Shown: piece after piece, positions 15,420 to 24,151 of the stretch
Numbering within the stretch: the first letter of the stretch is position 1
Layout: the number at the start of each line of letters is the position of its first letter
Origin: Zavarzinia sp.
Lineage (GTDB): Bacteria > Pseudomonadota > Alphaproteobacteria > Zavarziniales > Zavarziniaceae
NCBI GenBank assembly: GCA_028694545.1
Contig: JAQVKV010000001.1
Location: 1 to 26,173 of the forward strand
DNA: 26,173 bases
Direction of reading: 5' to 3'
Position numbers and translations under genes: made by a program
Notes under the pieces: model-generated
What the model was told of the DNA's origin: nothing
Seen by the model: the letters and a program-made list of their open reading frames with translations, nothing else
Database searches by the model: none

Positions 15420-15480
15420 GCGAGAAAACTCGCGCCGGGGCGACCTCACGGAGCCGGTCATGAACCGGTGTGCCGCCCCG
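15420..15480 (+). promoter_or_regulatory. structured leader of porin2
   Basis: Between the terminator and porin2, GCGAG/CTCGC (15420-15433, AAAA loop) is followed by a larger element: CGGGGCG (15436-15442) pairs with CGCCCCG (15474-15480), enclosing CCGGT/ACCGG (15454-15468, CATGA loop). It ends 8 bases before the GGGGGAG ribosome site. I recognise no riboswitch class, and no clear promoter was found. Confidence 0.4.
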
Positions 15481-15499
15481 TCATAAAAGGGGGAGCGGC

Positions 15500-17542
15500 A
15501 TGGGTGAGCGGCAGCTTTCGTGTGACGTGTCGGGGAACAGGGGGAACGGCCGCGCGTATCGGCTTTCGTCCGGGCTTCCGGTGTCGGCGGTGGCGCTTTG
15601 CGCGGCGCTGGCGGCGGGGGGGATCGCGGGTGCGATCGAGATCGAATGGGGCGAGGTTTCGGGCAATGTCATTACCTCGCTTTCTGTCGGTACCCAGATC
15701 CGCATGGCGGATCGAGACCCCCGTAATGTCGGCAGTTCCAACGGTGGCGCCATGCCGACCGGCGGCAATGACGACGGCAACCTGAATTTCGACAAGGGCG
15801 ACCTTCTCACCCTTGTCGGCACTGTCTCGAGCGAGGTCAACCTGCGCTGGCGCAATTATGGCGCCTATGTGCGCGGCACCGCCTTCTACGATTACATCGC
15901 CGACCGCAACGATCTCGCCGTGAGCGGGCCGGAGGAGCGCCCGATCCGCGGTGCCTATACCGCGCACGGCCAAAAATACGCGCGCTATGACGCCCAGCTG
16001 ATGGATGCCTATGTCTCGGGCAATTTCGACCTGTTCGATCGCGCGCTTTCGGTCCGCCTTGGCAATCAGGTGCTCAACTGGGGCGAGGCGCTCTTCACCA
16101 TCAACGCGATTTCGGTGATCAACCCGATCGATGTCGCCCGTATCCGCGTGCCCGGGGCGGAACTGCGCGACGCACTCATCCCGATCCCCATGCTCTCCGC
16201 CTCATATCAGCTGTTCGACGGGCTTTCGATGGAGGCGTTCATCGCCTTCGATTTCAAGCCTTACAAGCTGGAAGCCTGCGGCAGCTTCTTCTCGACCACG
16301 GATCTCTTCTGCAGCGGCACCCAGGGGGTCGGGGTCGGCACCGATTTCCGGGATTCCCGCTCGTACTACGTGCGCCACGACGATCCCAACGACGATTTCG
16401 CCAGTTACGACGGCATTTCGGCCGACGTCGCGGTGGACGACGATGCCAGCGATACCGACTGGGGCATCGCGCTCCGCTATTTCTCGCCCGAACTGAACAA
16501 TACGGAATTCGGCCTCTATTATATCCACTACCAGAGCCGGCTGCCGTCCCTGCGCGCCAATGCCGACTACATCAATCCGAACACGGGCACGATCAACGGC
16601 CTGCCCTACCCGTCCACCGCCTTCGGTACGCGGCCGCGTTCCGTCGTCCTCGACAATCTCGATCACGGCGAACTGTCGATCTACTACCCGGACGATGTTC
16701 ACCTGCTGGGCCTAAGCTTCAATACGACGGTCGATGCGCTCGGCATCGCGGTCAATGGCGAATTGTCCTACAAGCACAATGTGCCGGTCTGGATCTCGGA
16801 ACCGGTCTATACCTTCACCGTCTATAATTACGCCGGCGGCAATCCCCTGCTGGCGGGGGAGGCGTTCGGCTTCGCCCCCTATGTGGAAACCGGGCATCCC
16901 TATCAGGAACTGGCGCAGGACCCGATCGAGCTGCATCTCGACGAACCGCACGACATGTGGAACGCCAACCTGCGGCTGACCAAGATCCTGCCCACCACCA
17001 ACTGGCTGGTCGAAATGCTGGGCGCCAATGCCATGACCGTGCTGGTCGAGGCGGCCGCGCTCTATTTCGACATCGATCCCGACGGGCCTTACGACTACGC
17101 GGCCTATGGCCAGAACGGCTTTACCGGCTTCAGCACCCGCCCCCTCCAGGTTGTGCCGGGGGTCGAGGTTGTCGGCGCGCAGGATCTGCCGTCCCAGGGC
17201 GACCCCCGCGTGCAAGCGACCTGGAAGCCGCCCACCCAATGGTCGGGGGGCGTGACCGGGCTTGCCTTCTGGGACTATCCGAACGCTCTCGACACGGGCA
17301 TCAACGTCACGCCGTTCCTCGCCATGCAGACCGGCCTGTTCGGCTCCACGCCGGCGCCCAACCCCGGCTTCACCAAAAGCGTCAACGCCCTCTACGTCGG
17401 CTTCAAGGCCGATTATCTAGGCAGTTATTCTTTCCAGATGACCTATTTCAAGAGCTGGGGCGGCGGCGGCGGCGGCGGCGGCTCACGCAATCCCTATATC
17501 GATCGGGACTTCATCGGCTTCACCGCGTCCTATATTTTCTAA
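15500..17542 (+). CDS. DUF1302 outer-membrane beta-barrel protein (porin2)
   Basis: This 680-residue protein has an N-terminal basic region, a signal peptide (VSAVALCAALAAGGIAGA) and DUF1302 landmarks: IEIEWGEVSGNVITSLSVGTQIRMADRDPRN, DDGNLNFDKGDLL, LNWGEALFTINAISVINPIDVARIRVPGAELRDALIPIPM, and YFSPELNNTEFGLYYIHYQSRLPSL. A Cys pair (Cys260 and Cys271 in EACGSFFSTTDLFC) could form a disulfide. Near the C-terminus a run of eight Gly precedes SRNPYIDRDF, and it ends ASYIF, an outer-membrane insertion signal. It is shorter than porin3 and porin4 because a loop after residue 350 is reduced. The ATG at 15500 has GGGGGAGC just upstream. No DUF1329 partner follows it directly. Confidence 0.92.
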   Translation: MGERQLSCDVSGNRGNGRAYRLSSGLPVSAVALCAALAAGGIAGAIEIEWGEVSGNVITSLSVGTQIRMADRDPRNVGSSNGGAMPTGGNDDGNLNFDKGDLLTLVGTVSSEVNLRWRNYGAYVRGTAFYDYIADRNDLAVSGPEERPIRGAYTAHGQKYARYDAQLMDAYVSGNFDLFDRALSVRLGNQVLNWGEALFTINAISVINPIDVARIRVPGAELRDALIPIPMLSASYQLFDGLSMEAFIAFDFKPYKLEACGSFFSTTDLFCSGTQGVGVGTDFRDSRSYYVRHDDPNDDFASYDGISADVAVDDDASDTDWGIALRYFSPELNNTEFGLYYIHYQSRLPSLRANADYINPNTGTINGLPYPSTAFGTRPRSVVLDNLDHGELSIYYPDDVHLLGLSFNTTVDALGIAVNGELSYKHNVPVWISEPVYTFTVYNYAGGNPLLAGEAFGFAPYVETGHPYQELAQDPIELHLDEPHDMWNANLRLTKILPTTNWLVEMLGANAMTVLVEAAALYFDIDPDGPYDYAAYGQNGFTGFSTRPLQVVPGVEVVGAQDLPSQGDPRVQATWKPPTQWSGGVTGLAFWDYPNALDTGINVTPFLAMQTGLFGSTPAPNPGFTKSVNALYVGFKADYLGSYSFQMTYFKSWGGGGGGGGSRNPYIDRDFIGFTASYIF

Positions 17543-17581
17543 GCCCTTCCGCCACCCCCAAAAATGACGCTGATTCTGGTT

Positions 17582-17597
17582 TTTGACGATGGTCAAA
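17582..17597. promoter_or_regulatory. operator-like dyad over a TTGACG box upstream of porin3
   Basis: TTTGAC (17582-17587) and GTCAAA (17592-17597) flank GATG, overlapping a -35-like TTGACG (17583-17588). CATATT (17608-17613) could be a -10 at a long 19-base spacing. Promoter assignment is tentative. Confidence 0.35.
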
Positions 17598-17634
17598 CCG
17601 GATTGGGCATATTACTACTGAGCCGGTGCGTTTT

Positions 17635-17724
17635 TACCGGGACAGCGTAATCCCGGTATGCGTTAAACGACAGGGTCCGCTTGGGACCGCGGGGACGTGC
17701 AAGAGGCGTACGATCAGATACGCC
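17635..17724 (+). promoter_or_regulatory. hairpin-rich leader of porin3
   Basis: Three perfect hairpins occur in a row: TACCGGGA/TCCCGGTA (17635-17658, 8-base loop), GGTCC/GGACC (17674-17688) and GGCGTA/TACGCC (17705-17724, 8-base loop). The first could instead end porin2 transcription, but there is no T-run. The porin3 start is 43 bases further on. Confidence 0.4.
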
Positions 17725-17767
17725 AACGCCGGACCCGGTTCGTACAGTGTGGAGGGGAGCTTACAGG

Positions 17768-20107
17768 ATGGGTGCCGCGTATCGCGGTGCCTCGGCCCGT
17801 CGCAACGGGACCGAGACCGCACCGAAAAAAATGACACCAGTTTTGACTCCGGCCATACGGGGCCGTTTCGGGCGCCATGTGGGGCGGGCGATGATGACGG
17901 CGGCGATCGCAATCGGCGTCGCCGTGCCGGCGCTTGCCTATGAGTTCGATCTCAGCGACGAGATCAGCGGCTCGATCATCACGTCGCTTTCGACCGGCTT
18001 CCAGATGCGCATGTCGGACCGCGACCCGCGCAATGTCGGCCTCTACAACGGCGGCTCGGCCCATGCCTCCTCGACCGACGACGGCAACCTGAACTACGAC
18101 AAATACGACGTCTTCTCCCAGATCTCGACGGTGACGTCGGAACTGAGCCTGAAGTGGCGCGACTTCTATCTCTACGCCCGGGGCACGGCCTTCTACGATT
18201 CGATCGCCGACGCCAACAACCTGGCGACCAACGGCCCGGCCGATCGCCCCTATAACGGCGAATACAATCCGAAGGCCCAGGAAAACGCGCGTTACGGCGC
18301 GGAGATGCTGGATTACCTGATCGGCTACAACTACCAGATCGGTGATCGTTACGGCACGCTGAAGATCGGCAATCAGGTGCTGAACTGGGGTGAGGGGCTC
18401 TTCACCATCGGCGGCATTTCGGTGATCAACCCGATCGACGTCGCCAAGATCCGCGTACCCGGCGCCGAACTGCGCGACGCGCTGATCCCGGTGCCGATGA
18501 TCGTGAACTCGGTCGACCTCTTCAACGGCGTCTCGCTCGAGGCCTTCTATCAATGGGGTTTCGAGCCCTTCAAGCTCGAGGCCTGCGGCAGCTTCTTCTC
18601 CTTCACCGACGCGCTGTGCGACGGCGCCATGGGTATTTCCTCGCTCACCGATTACGGCGACGCGCGGGCCTTCAATGCCGGCACCGGCCAGAACCCGTCG
18701 GACTACAATCTCGCCGCCGACATGGGCGGGCCGAACCTGGTCGCCGCCAACCTGCGGCTCGAGGATGACGCGCCGGATTCGGTGAACGACTGGGGTGTTG
18801 CGCTGCGCGCCCTGGTGCCGGAGCTGAACAATACCGAGTTCCAGCTCTACTACATGCGCTATACGAGCCGCCTGCCCTCGATCAAGGCGGTGGTGCCGCA
18901 TGACGCGCCCGGCACGGGCAAGCTTGCCGGGACCGATCTGGTTACGGCCGTGCCCGACCTCGTCGGCGGCATCGTCTCGGGCCTTGGCGTGCCCGCGCTC
19001 GGCGATCTCGCCTCGTCGCTGACCGGGCTGCTGAATTCCCCGGTCGCCGCCAGCGTCACGGACGTCGTCGCCGCGCTGGTCGATCCCCTGGCCCAGCCGC
19101 TGCTCGACCAGCTGCTGACCGACGGTTCGGGCGGCGCCTATGGCACCTTCCCGCGCTCCGCCGTGCTCGAGAACCTCGAGAACACGGTGCTGCACAAATA
19201 TTATCCCGGCGGCATCGACATGATCGGTTTCGCCTTCAACACCCTCGAGGAATGGACCGGCGTCGCCATCAACTTCGAGGTTTCCTACAAGCACAATGTT
19301 CCGGTGTTCGTGTCCGAGACCGAATTCCTGGTCACGACCTACAATGCGGCCGGCGGGGTGCCTATCGATCCGGTCACCAACGCGCCGATCACGGCGCTCG
19401 GCGCGCCGGGCGAGAATCCGGGCATCGCGCCCTTCGTCGGCGTCCCCGGCACGCCCAACCCCGATCTCTCGGGCAGCGAGCCGAACACGATCTATCTCGA
19501 CGAGAAGCGCGACATGTGGGTGGCGTCGCTGCGCTTCACCAAACTGTTCGCCGCGACCGACACGATCACGGAAATCCTGGGCGCTTCGGGCGTGACCGCG
19601 CTCGTCGAGTTCGGCGCCCTCTATTTCGACCTGAACAAGGACCAGGATTACGCGTCCTACGGCCAGTTCGGCTACACGGGCTTCGGCACGGCGCCGCTGT
19701 CGCTGGCCAACGGCCTCACGGTGGTGCCGCCGATCATGGCGACGGATCTTCCTGTCTATAACGCGGACGGATTCTACTTCCCCGAGACGGGCAAGGGGCC
19801 GACGCGCTGGTCGGGCGGTGTCCAGGGCTTGATCTTCTGGGATTACCCGGACATCCTCTCGGGCGTAACGCTCACGCCGGCGGTCGGCTTCTCGTCCGGC
19901 CTGTTCGGTGTGACGCCCGCGCCTCATCCGGGCTTCACCAAGAGTGTCCACTCGGTGAACCTGCAGCTGAAGGCGGATTACCTGGGCAGTACCTCGGTTA
20001 TCGTCAACTACTTCAAGAGCTGGGGCGGTGGCGGCGGCGCGGCCGGTTCCCGCAACCCGTACATCGATCGTGATTTCGTCGGCGTAACGCTTAAATACCA
20101 GTTCTGA
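17768..20107 (+). CDS. DUF1302 outer-membrane beta-barrel protein (porin3)
   Basis: This 779-residue protein starts at ATG 17768, with GGGGAG about 8 bases upstream. A long basic N-terminus precedes the hydrophobic signal (MMTAAIAIGVAVPALAYEF). Family landmarks are YEFDLSDEISGSIITSLSTGFQMRMSDRDPRN, DDGNLNYDKYD, LNWGEGLFTIGGISVINPIDVAKIRVPGAELRDALIPVPM, a Cys pair (EACGSFFSFTDALC), and the C-terminal GGGGGAAGSRNPYIDRDF ending LKYQF. A loop at about residues 374-458 holds an Ala/Leu/Val-rich, helix-like insertion that porin2 lacks. Only 39 bases separate it from the next DUF1329 gene, so the pair is co-transcribed. The protein most resembles porin4. Confidence 0.93.
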   Translation: MGAAYRGASARRNGTETAPKKMTPVLTPAIRGRFGRHVGRAMMTAAIAIGVAVPALAYEFDLSDEISGSIITSLSTGFQMRMSDRDPRNVGLYNGGSAHASSTDDGNLNYDKYDVFSQISTVTSELSLKWRDFYLYARGTAFYDSIADANNLATNGPADRPYNGEYNPKAQENARYGAEMLDYLIGYNYQIGDRYGTLKIGNQVLNWGEGLFTIGGISVINPIDVAKIRVPGAELRDALIPVPMIVNSVDLFNGVSLEAFYQWGFEPFKLEACGSFFSFTDALCDGAMGISSLTDYGDARAFNAGTGQNPSDYNLAADMGGPNLVAANLRLEDDAPDSVNDWGVALRALVPELNNTEFQLYYMRYTSRLPSIKAVVPHDAPGTGKLAGTDLVTAVPDLVGGIVSGLGVPALGDLASSLTGLLNSPVAASVTDVVAALVDPLAQPLLDQLLTDGSGGAYGTFPRSAVLENLENTVLHKYYPGGIDMIGFAFNTLEEWTGVAINFEVSYKHNVPVFVSETEFLVTTYNAAGGVPIDPVTNAPITALGAPGENPGIAPFVGVPGTPNPDLSGSEPNTIYLDEKRDMWVASLRFTKLFAATDTITEILGASGVTALVEFGALYFDLNKDQDYASYGQFGYTGFGTAPLSLANGLTVVPPIMATDLPVYNADGFYFPETGKGPTRWSGGVQGLIFWDYPDILSGVTLTPAVGFSSGLFGVTPAPHPGFTKSVHSVNLQLKADYLGSTSVIVNYFKSWGGGGGAAGSRNPYIDRDFVGVTLKYQF

Positions 20108-20146
20108 TAAAGACGCCCGGAAGAGAGAGCTTCAGGAGGAGACAAG

Positions 20147-21520
20147 ATGAAAATCGCAAAGGCTGCCCTCGCCGGCCTGGTGCTGGCGGGTATCGCCGGC
20201 ACGTCGGCATTCGCGAAGGTGCCGCAGTCCGAGGCGGATCGCCTTGGCCGGGACCTGACCCCGATGGGCGCCATCAAGGCCGGTAACGCCGAAGGCACCA
20301 TTCCCGAATGGACCGGCGGCATGACCAAGCCGCCGGCCGGCTACGTGCCCGGTCAGAAGTACATCGATCCGTTCCCGAACGATCAGGTGAAATTCGTCAT
20401 CGACGGCAAGAACGTCGATCAATACGCGGACAAGCTTTCCAGCGGCCAGATCGCCGTTCTCAAGCTCTATCCGACCGCGAAGCTGCGCGTGTTCGACACC
20501 CGCCGCACCTGCTCGCTGCCGGAACGCGTCTACGAGGCGAACAAGCGAAACGCCGTCACGGCGACCATGACGGAAGACCAGAACGGTCTGAACGACGCGC
20601 TGCTCGGCAATCCGTTCCCGATCCCGCAGAGCGGCGTCGAGGCGATCTGGAACCACCGGCTGCGCTATCGCGGCTTCAAGTTCCGCCGCTACTTCGCGTC
20701 GGCCGCGGTGAACCGCGACGGTTCCTATACGCTGTTCAAGAACGAAGACTTCGGCATCCTGCACTACAATGGTCCGGGGCTGAAGGAGATCGGTGACGTC
20801 ACCGACATCAAGCAGCTGAACAACATCGGCATTTCCTACATCAACATCACGACCTCGCCGGCGCGTCTGGCCGGTTCGGTGGTGCTTGTGCACGACACCA
20901 TCAACGCCAAGGAAATGCCCCGTCAGGCCTGGGTCTACAACCCGGGTACCCGTCGCATCCTGCGGGCGCCGGAACTTGCCTACGACAACCCGCTGTACAA
21001 TACCGATGGTCTCGCCACCACCGACCAGTTCGACATGTACAACGGCGCGACCGATCGTTACACCTTCGAGCTGAAGCCGAAGCGTGAAATCTACATCGGC
21101 TACAACAACTACGCCGTCAACGCGACCTACAAGGAACTGCTGACGCCCAGCACGCTGAACCCCGAATTCGGGCGTTACGAGCTGCACCGCACCTGGGTCG
21201 TCGATTCCAAGCTGAAGGAAGGCGCTTCGCACATCTTCGGCCGCCGCGTCTTCTATCTCGACGAGGACAGCTGGAACATTGCCCAGGTCGACATCTACGA
21301 CAAGCGCGGCGAACTCTATCGCGTCCAGGAAGGTCCGATCTCCAACGCTTACGAGCTGCCGCTGTGCTCCTCGGCGCTGGAAGTGACCTATGACCTGCAG
21401 TCGGGCCGCTATATCGTCTTCGCCCTGAAGAACGAAGAAAAGTGGTTCAACCTGAATGCGACCGACGTCGATCCGGGCCAGTTCACGCCCGACGCGGTGC
21501 GTCGTCTCGGCACCCGCTGA
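20147..21520 (+). CDS. DUF1329 periplasmic protein (second copy)
   Basis: This 457-residue protein has a signal peptide (MKIAKAALAGLVLAGIAGTSAFAKV) and the DUF1329 core: DRLGRDLTPMGAIKAGNAEGTIPEWTGGM, GYVPGQKYIDPFPNDQVKFVIDGKNVDQYADKL, and LEVTYDLQSGRYIV near the end. It is collinear with the first copy at 13885. An AGGAGGAG ribosome site sits directly before the ATG. As for the first copy, a LolA/LolB-like lipid-handling role has been suggested for the family but not proven; location should be periplasmic. It follows porin3 by 39 bases and ends at a strong terminator, so porin3-DUF1329 is one unit. Confidence 0.94.
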   Translation: MKIAKAALAGLVLAGIAGTSAFAKVPQSEADRLGRDLTPMGAIKAGNAEGTIPEWTGGMTKPPAGYVPGQKYIDPFPNDQVKFVIDGKNVDQYADKLSSGQIAVLKLYPTAKLRVFDTRRTCSLPERVYEANKRNAVTATMTEDQNGLNDALLGNPFPIPQSGVEAIWNHRLRYRGFKFRRYFASAAVNRDGSYTLFKNEDFGILHYNGPGLKEIGDVTDIKQLNNIGISYINITTSPARLAGSVVLVHDTINAKEMPRQAWVYNPGTRRILRAPELAYDNPLYNTDGLATTDQFDMYNGATDRYTFELKPKREIYIGYNNYAVNATYKELLTPSTLNPEFGRYELHRTWVVDSKLKEGASHIFGRRVFYLDEDSWNIAQVDIYDKRGELYRVQEGPISNAYELPLCSSALEVTYDLQSGRYIVFALKNEEKWFNLNATDVDPGQFTPDAVRRLGTR

Positions 21521-21543
21521 TCATCGGGGTCGAACCCATCGGG

Positions 21544-21573
21544 AAAAGGCGCGGCATCCGCCGCGCCTTTTTT
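21544..21573 (+). terminator. rho-independent terminator after the second DUF1329 gene
   Basis: GGCGCGGC (21548-21555), loop ATCC, GCCGCGCC (21560-21567), then six T residues. An A run before the stem lets it extend by A-T pairs. Confidence 0.93.
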
Positions 21574-21758
21574 CATGTTGGGATACGATTTGGGACAAAA
21601 CCGGTCTTTTCCTCCCAATCCCCTGAATGTTGAATTACCGACACAAATAACAGCCGTGTAAGCCGTCGGAAGAGCGGCGAGGGCCCGGCGACAATTTCGG
21701 GAAAGGGCTGCCGCGTGATCCGGGAAAACCGGGCGCCGGAGCCACAGGGGGGAAACAA

Positions 21759-24014
21759 ATGACAAACGCGCGCAAACGCGTGGGCAATGGGATTCGTCCG
21801 TCCGCTTCTTCGTGCCATTCGAATCAGACACATCGCGGAATTCGCCGCATCGCCACGGCAACAGTCGCCGCGGCGCTGGCCACAGGCCTCGCGACGACGG
21901 CGCTTGCCGTCGATTTCGACCTGACGGACGAGATCAGCGGCTCGCTCATCGTCTCGCTCTCGACCGGCGCCCAGTTCCGCATGGCCGATCGGGATCCCCG
22001 GAATTACGGCTATTACAACCGGCCGGAAGCCGAACAGGGCAGCGGTGGCCTGATTTCGGCGGGCAATGACGACGGCAACCTGAACTTCGACAAATACGAC
22101 ATCATCAGCCAGATCACGACCGCGTCGGCCGAACTGAGCCTGAAGTGGAAGAACTACTTCCTGTTCACGCGTGGCGTCGCCTTCTACGACTCGGTCGCCG
22201 CCAACAACGATCTCGCGGACTGGATGCCGGAACAGCGCGTCTATACCTCGGGCCGCTATCCCGACGGTGCCTCCAACAAGGCGGACTGGGACGCGAAGAT
22301 CCTCGACTACTACATCGGCGCCAATTTCGAGGTTTTCGACCGCTATCTCACGATCAAGGTCGGCAGCCAGATCCTGAACTGGGGCGAGGCGCTGTTCACT
22401 ATCAACGGCATCTCGGTGATCAATCCGATCGACGCCGCCAAGATCCGCACGCCGGGCGCCGAACTGAAGGACGCGCTCATTCCCGTGCCCCTCGTCACCG
22501 TCAGCTACGATCTCGTCGAGGGGCTTTCGATGGAAGCCTTCTACCAGCTCGATTTCGAGCCCTACAAGCTCGACGCTTGCGGCAGCTTCTTCTCCTTCAC
22601 CGACAATTTCTGCGACGGCGTCAAATATTCCTCCAGCTTCACCGATCCGCAGGACAGCCGCTCCTACACCTCGGGAACGGGCATGAACCCGACGGATTAC
22701 GACGATCCGAACAGTGTCATGCTGGCGGCCAACGGTCCGATCCAGCAGGATGACGATCCGAACGTGAACGACTGGGGTGTCGCCCTGCGTTACTTCGTGC
22801 CGGAGCTGAACAACACGGAATTCCAGTTCTACTATGTCAATTACACCTCGCGCCTGCCGTCGCTCAAGGCCGTCGCCCCGCAGCAATATGCGCAAGGCAC
22901 GGGCGAGCTGAACCTGGCCGCCCTGCCCGCTCCCCTGGTGGACGATCTTCTGGACACGGTGGCGCAGGGCAATCTGGATGCCCTTTCTTCGGCGCTGTCG
23001 CAGATTCTCGGCGGACCGGTGTCGGATCTCGTCGGCGCGCTGACCGGGCCGGTCACGTCCCAACTGGTCGATCCGCCCTATGGCACGGCGCCCCGCTCCA
23101 CGGTTCTCCAGAACCTCGAGAACGGCAGTCTCTACATGTACTACCCCGAGAACATCAACATGCTCGGGTTCGCCTTAAACACGACCTATGATCCGCTCGG
23201 CGTCGCGATCAACGCCGAGATCAGCTACAAGCACGATGCCCCGGTCTGGTTTTCGGAGCCGGGCTTCCTCGCCGCCGTCTATGACGGCGCGGGCGGCGTG
23301 CCGATCGACCAGGCGACCAAGGCGCCGACGCCGCTCGGCGTCCGCAACCCCGGCATCGCGCCCCTGCTCGACACCGAATACCAGCAGTTCGACAACCAGT
23401 ATACGCCGGGCCGCAGCCAGACCCTGGACGAACGCCACGACGTCTGGCAGGCGGCGATCCGCTTCACCCAGATCCGTGGTGGCACCGACTGGATCACCAG
23501 CCTGCTCGGCGCCAACCAGCTCTTCGCCCTGGTCGAATTCGGCGCGCTCTACATCGATCTCAACAAGGAGACGCAATACGCCTCCTACGGTCAGAACGGC
23601 TTCTCCAGCTTCCAGACCCGGCCACTCGCCGCCGGCGGCATCGAGATCCTGCCGCCTATCCAGGCGACGAGCCTCGGCACCATGTTCCCGGAAACCGGCA
23701 AACAGCCCACCCGCTGGTCGGGTGGCGTGCAGGGCCTGTTCTTCTGGGACTATCCGAACATCATGAGCGGCGTCACGCTGACGCCCTCCATCGGCTTCGC
23801 CCACGGTCTCTTCGGCATCACGCCCGCGCCCAATCCGGGTTTCACCAAGAGCGTGACCTCGATGAACTTCGGCCTGAAGTTCGACTATCTCCAGCAATGG
23901 TCGCTCAACATCAATTACTTCAAGAGCTGGGGCGGCGGCGGTGGCACCGGCGGCTCGCGCAATCCCTATATCGACCGCGATTTCGTCGGCTTCAGCGTTT
24001 CTTACGTGTTCTGA
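21759..24014 (+). CDS. DUF1302 outer-membrane beta-barrel protein (porin4)
   Basis: This 751-residue protein starts at ATG 21759 behind a GGGGGGAAACAA leader. The signal region is IATATVAAALATGLATTALAVDF. Landmarks are VDFDLTDEISGSLIVSLSTGAQFRMADRDPRN, DDGNLNFDKYD, LNWGEALFTINGISVINPIDAAKIRTPGAELKDALIPVPL, the Cys pair in DACGSFFSFTDNFC, a loop insertion at about residues 371-440 (NLDALSSALSQILGGPVSDL), and GGGGGTGGSRNPYIDRDF ending VSYVF. It is the closest paralogue of porin3. There is no DUF1329 gene after it; a YCF48-like gene follows after 137 bases. A long C-terminal strand with a terminal Phe supports outer-membrane insertion. Confidence 0.93.
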   Translation: MTNARKRVGNGIRPSASSCHSNQTHRGIRRIATATVAAALATGLATTALAVDFDLTDEISGSLIVSLSTGAQFRMADRDPRNYGYYNRPEAEQGSGGLISAGNDDGNLNFDKYDIISQITTASAELSLKWKNYFLFTRGVAFYDSVAANNDLADWMPEQRVYTSGRYPDGASNKADWDAKILDYYIGANFEVFDRYLTIKVGSQILNWGEALFTINGISVINPIDAAKIRTPGAELKDALIPVPLVTVSYDLVEGLSMEAFYQLDFEPYKLDACGSFFSFTDNFCDGVKYSSSFTDPQDSRSYTSGTGMNPTDYDDPNSVMLAANGPIQQDDDPNVNDWGVALRYFVPELNNTEFQFYYVNYTSRLPSLKAVAPQQYAQGTGELNLAALPAPLVDDLLDTVAQGNLDALSSALSQILGGPVSDLVGALTGPVTSQLVDPPYGTAPRSTVLQNLENGSLYMYYPENINMLGFALNTTYDPLGVAINAEISYKHDAPVWFSEPGFLAAVYDGAGGVPIDQATKAPTPLGVRNPGIAPLLDTEYQQFDNQYTPGRSQTLDERHDVWQAAIRFTQIRGGTDWITSLLGANQLFALVEFGALYIDLNKETQYASYGQNGFSSFQTRPLAAGGIEILPPIQATSLGTMFPETGKQPTRWSGGVQGLFFWDYPNIMSGVTLTPSIGFAHGLFGITPAPNPGFTKSVTSMNFGLKFDYLQQWSLNINYFKSWGGGGGTGGSRNPYIDRDFVGFSVSYVF

Positions 24015-24030
24015 CATGACGATCGTCCGA

Positions 24031-24065
24031 AGTTGGCGCGGCTTGCGTTGAAAAGCGCGCCAACT
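24031..24065 (+). other. hairpin between porin4 and the YCF48-like gene
   Basis: AGTTGGCGCG (24031-24040) and CGCGCCAACT (24056-24065) form a perfect 10-bp stem with a 15-base loop, starting 17 bases after the porin4 stop. No T-run follows. It could attenuate or protect the transcript between the two genes. Confidence 0.5.
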
Positions 24066-24151
24066 CGGGCTAGAAGCCTAGGACCGACGTCGTCGTCGTT
24101 GCGCAAGACAAGAACAGAAACAAAAGAACCGCCGTTCCTGGGGAGAGCCTG

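Noticed and set aside
17714..19951. A 745-codon minus-strand frame, and similar ones opposite porin1, porin2 and porin4
   Set aside because: They mirror the DUF1302 genes, are rich in Arg/Gly/Val as antisense frames usually are here, and have no ribosome sites.
21640..21680. CCGAC/GTCGG and ACAC/GTGT arms upstream of porin4 as an operator
   Set aside because: The arms are short, widely spaced and not symmetric with each other, so chance is a sufficient explanation.
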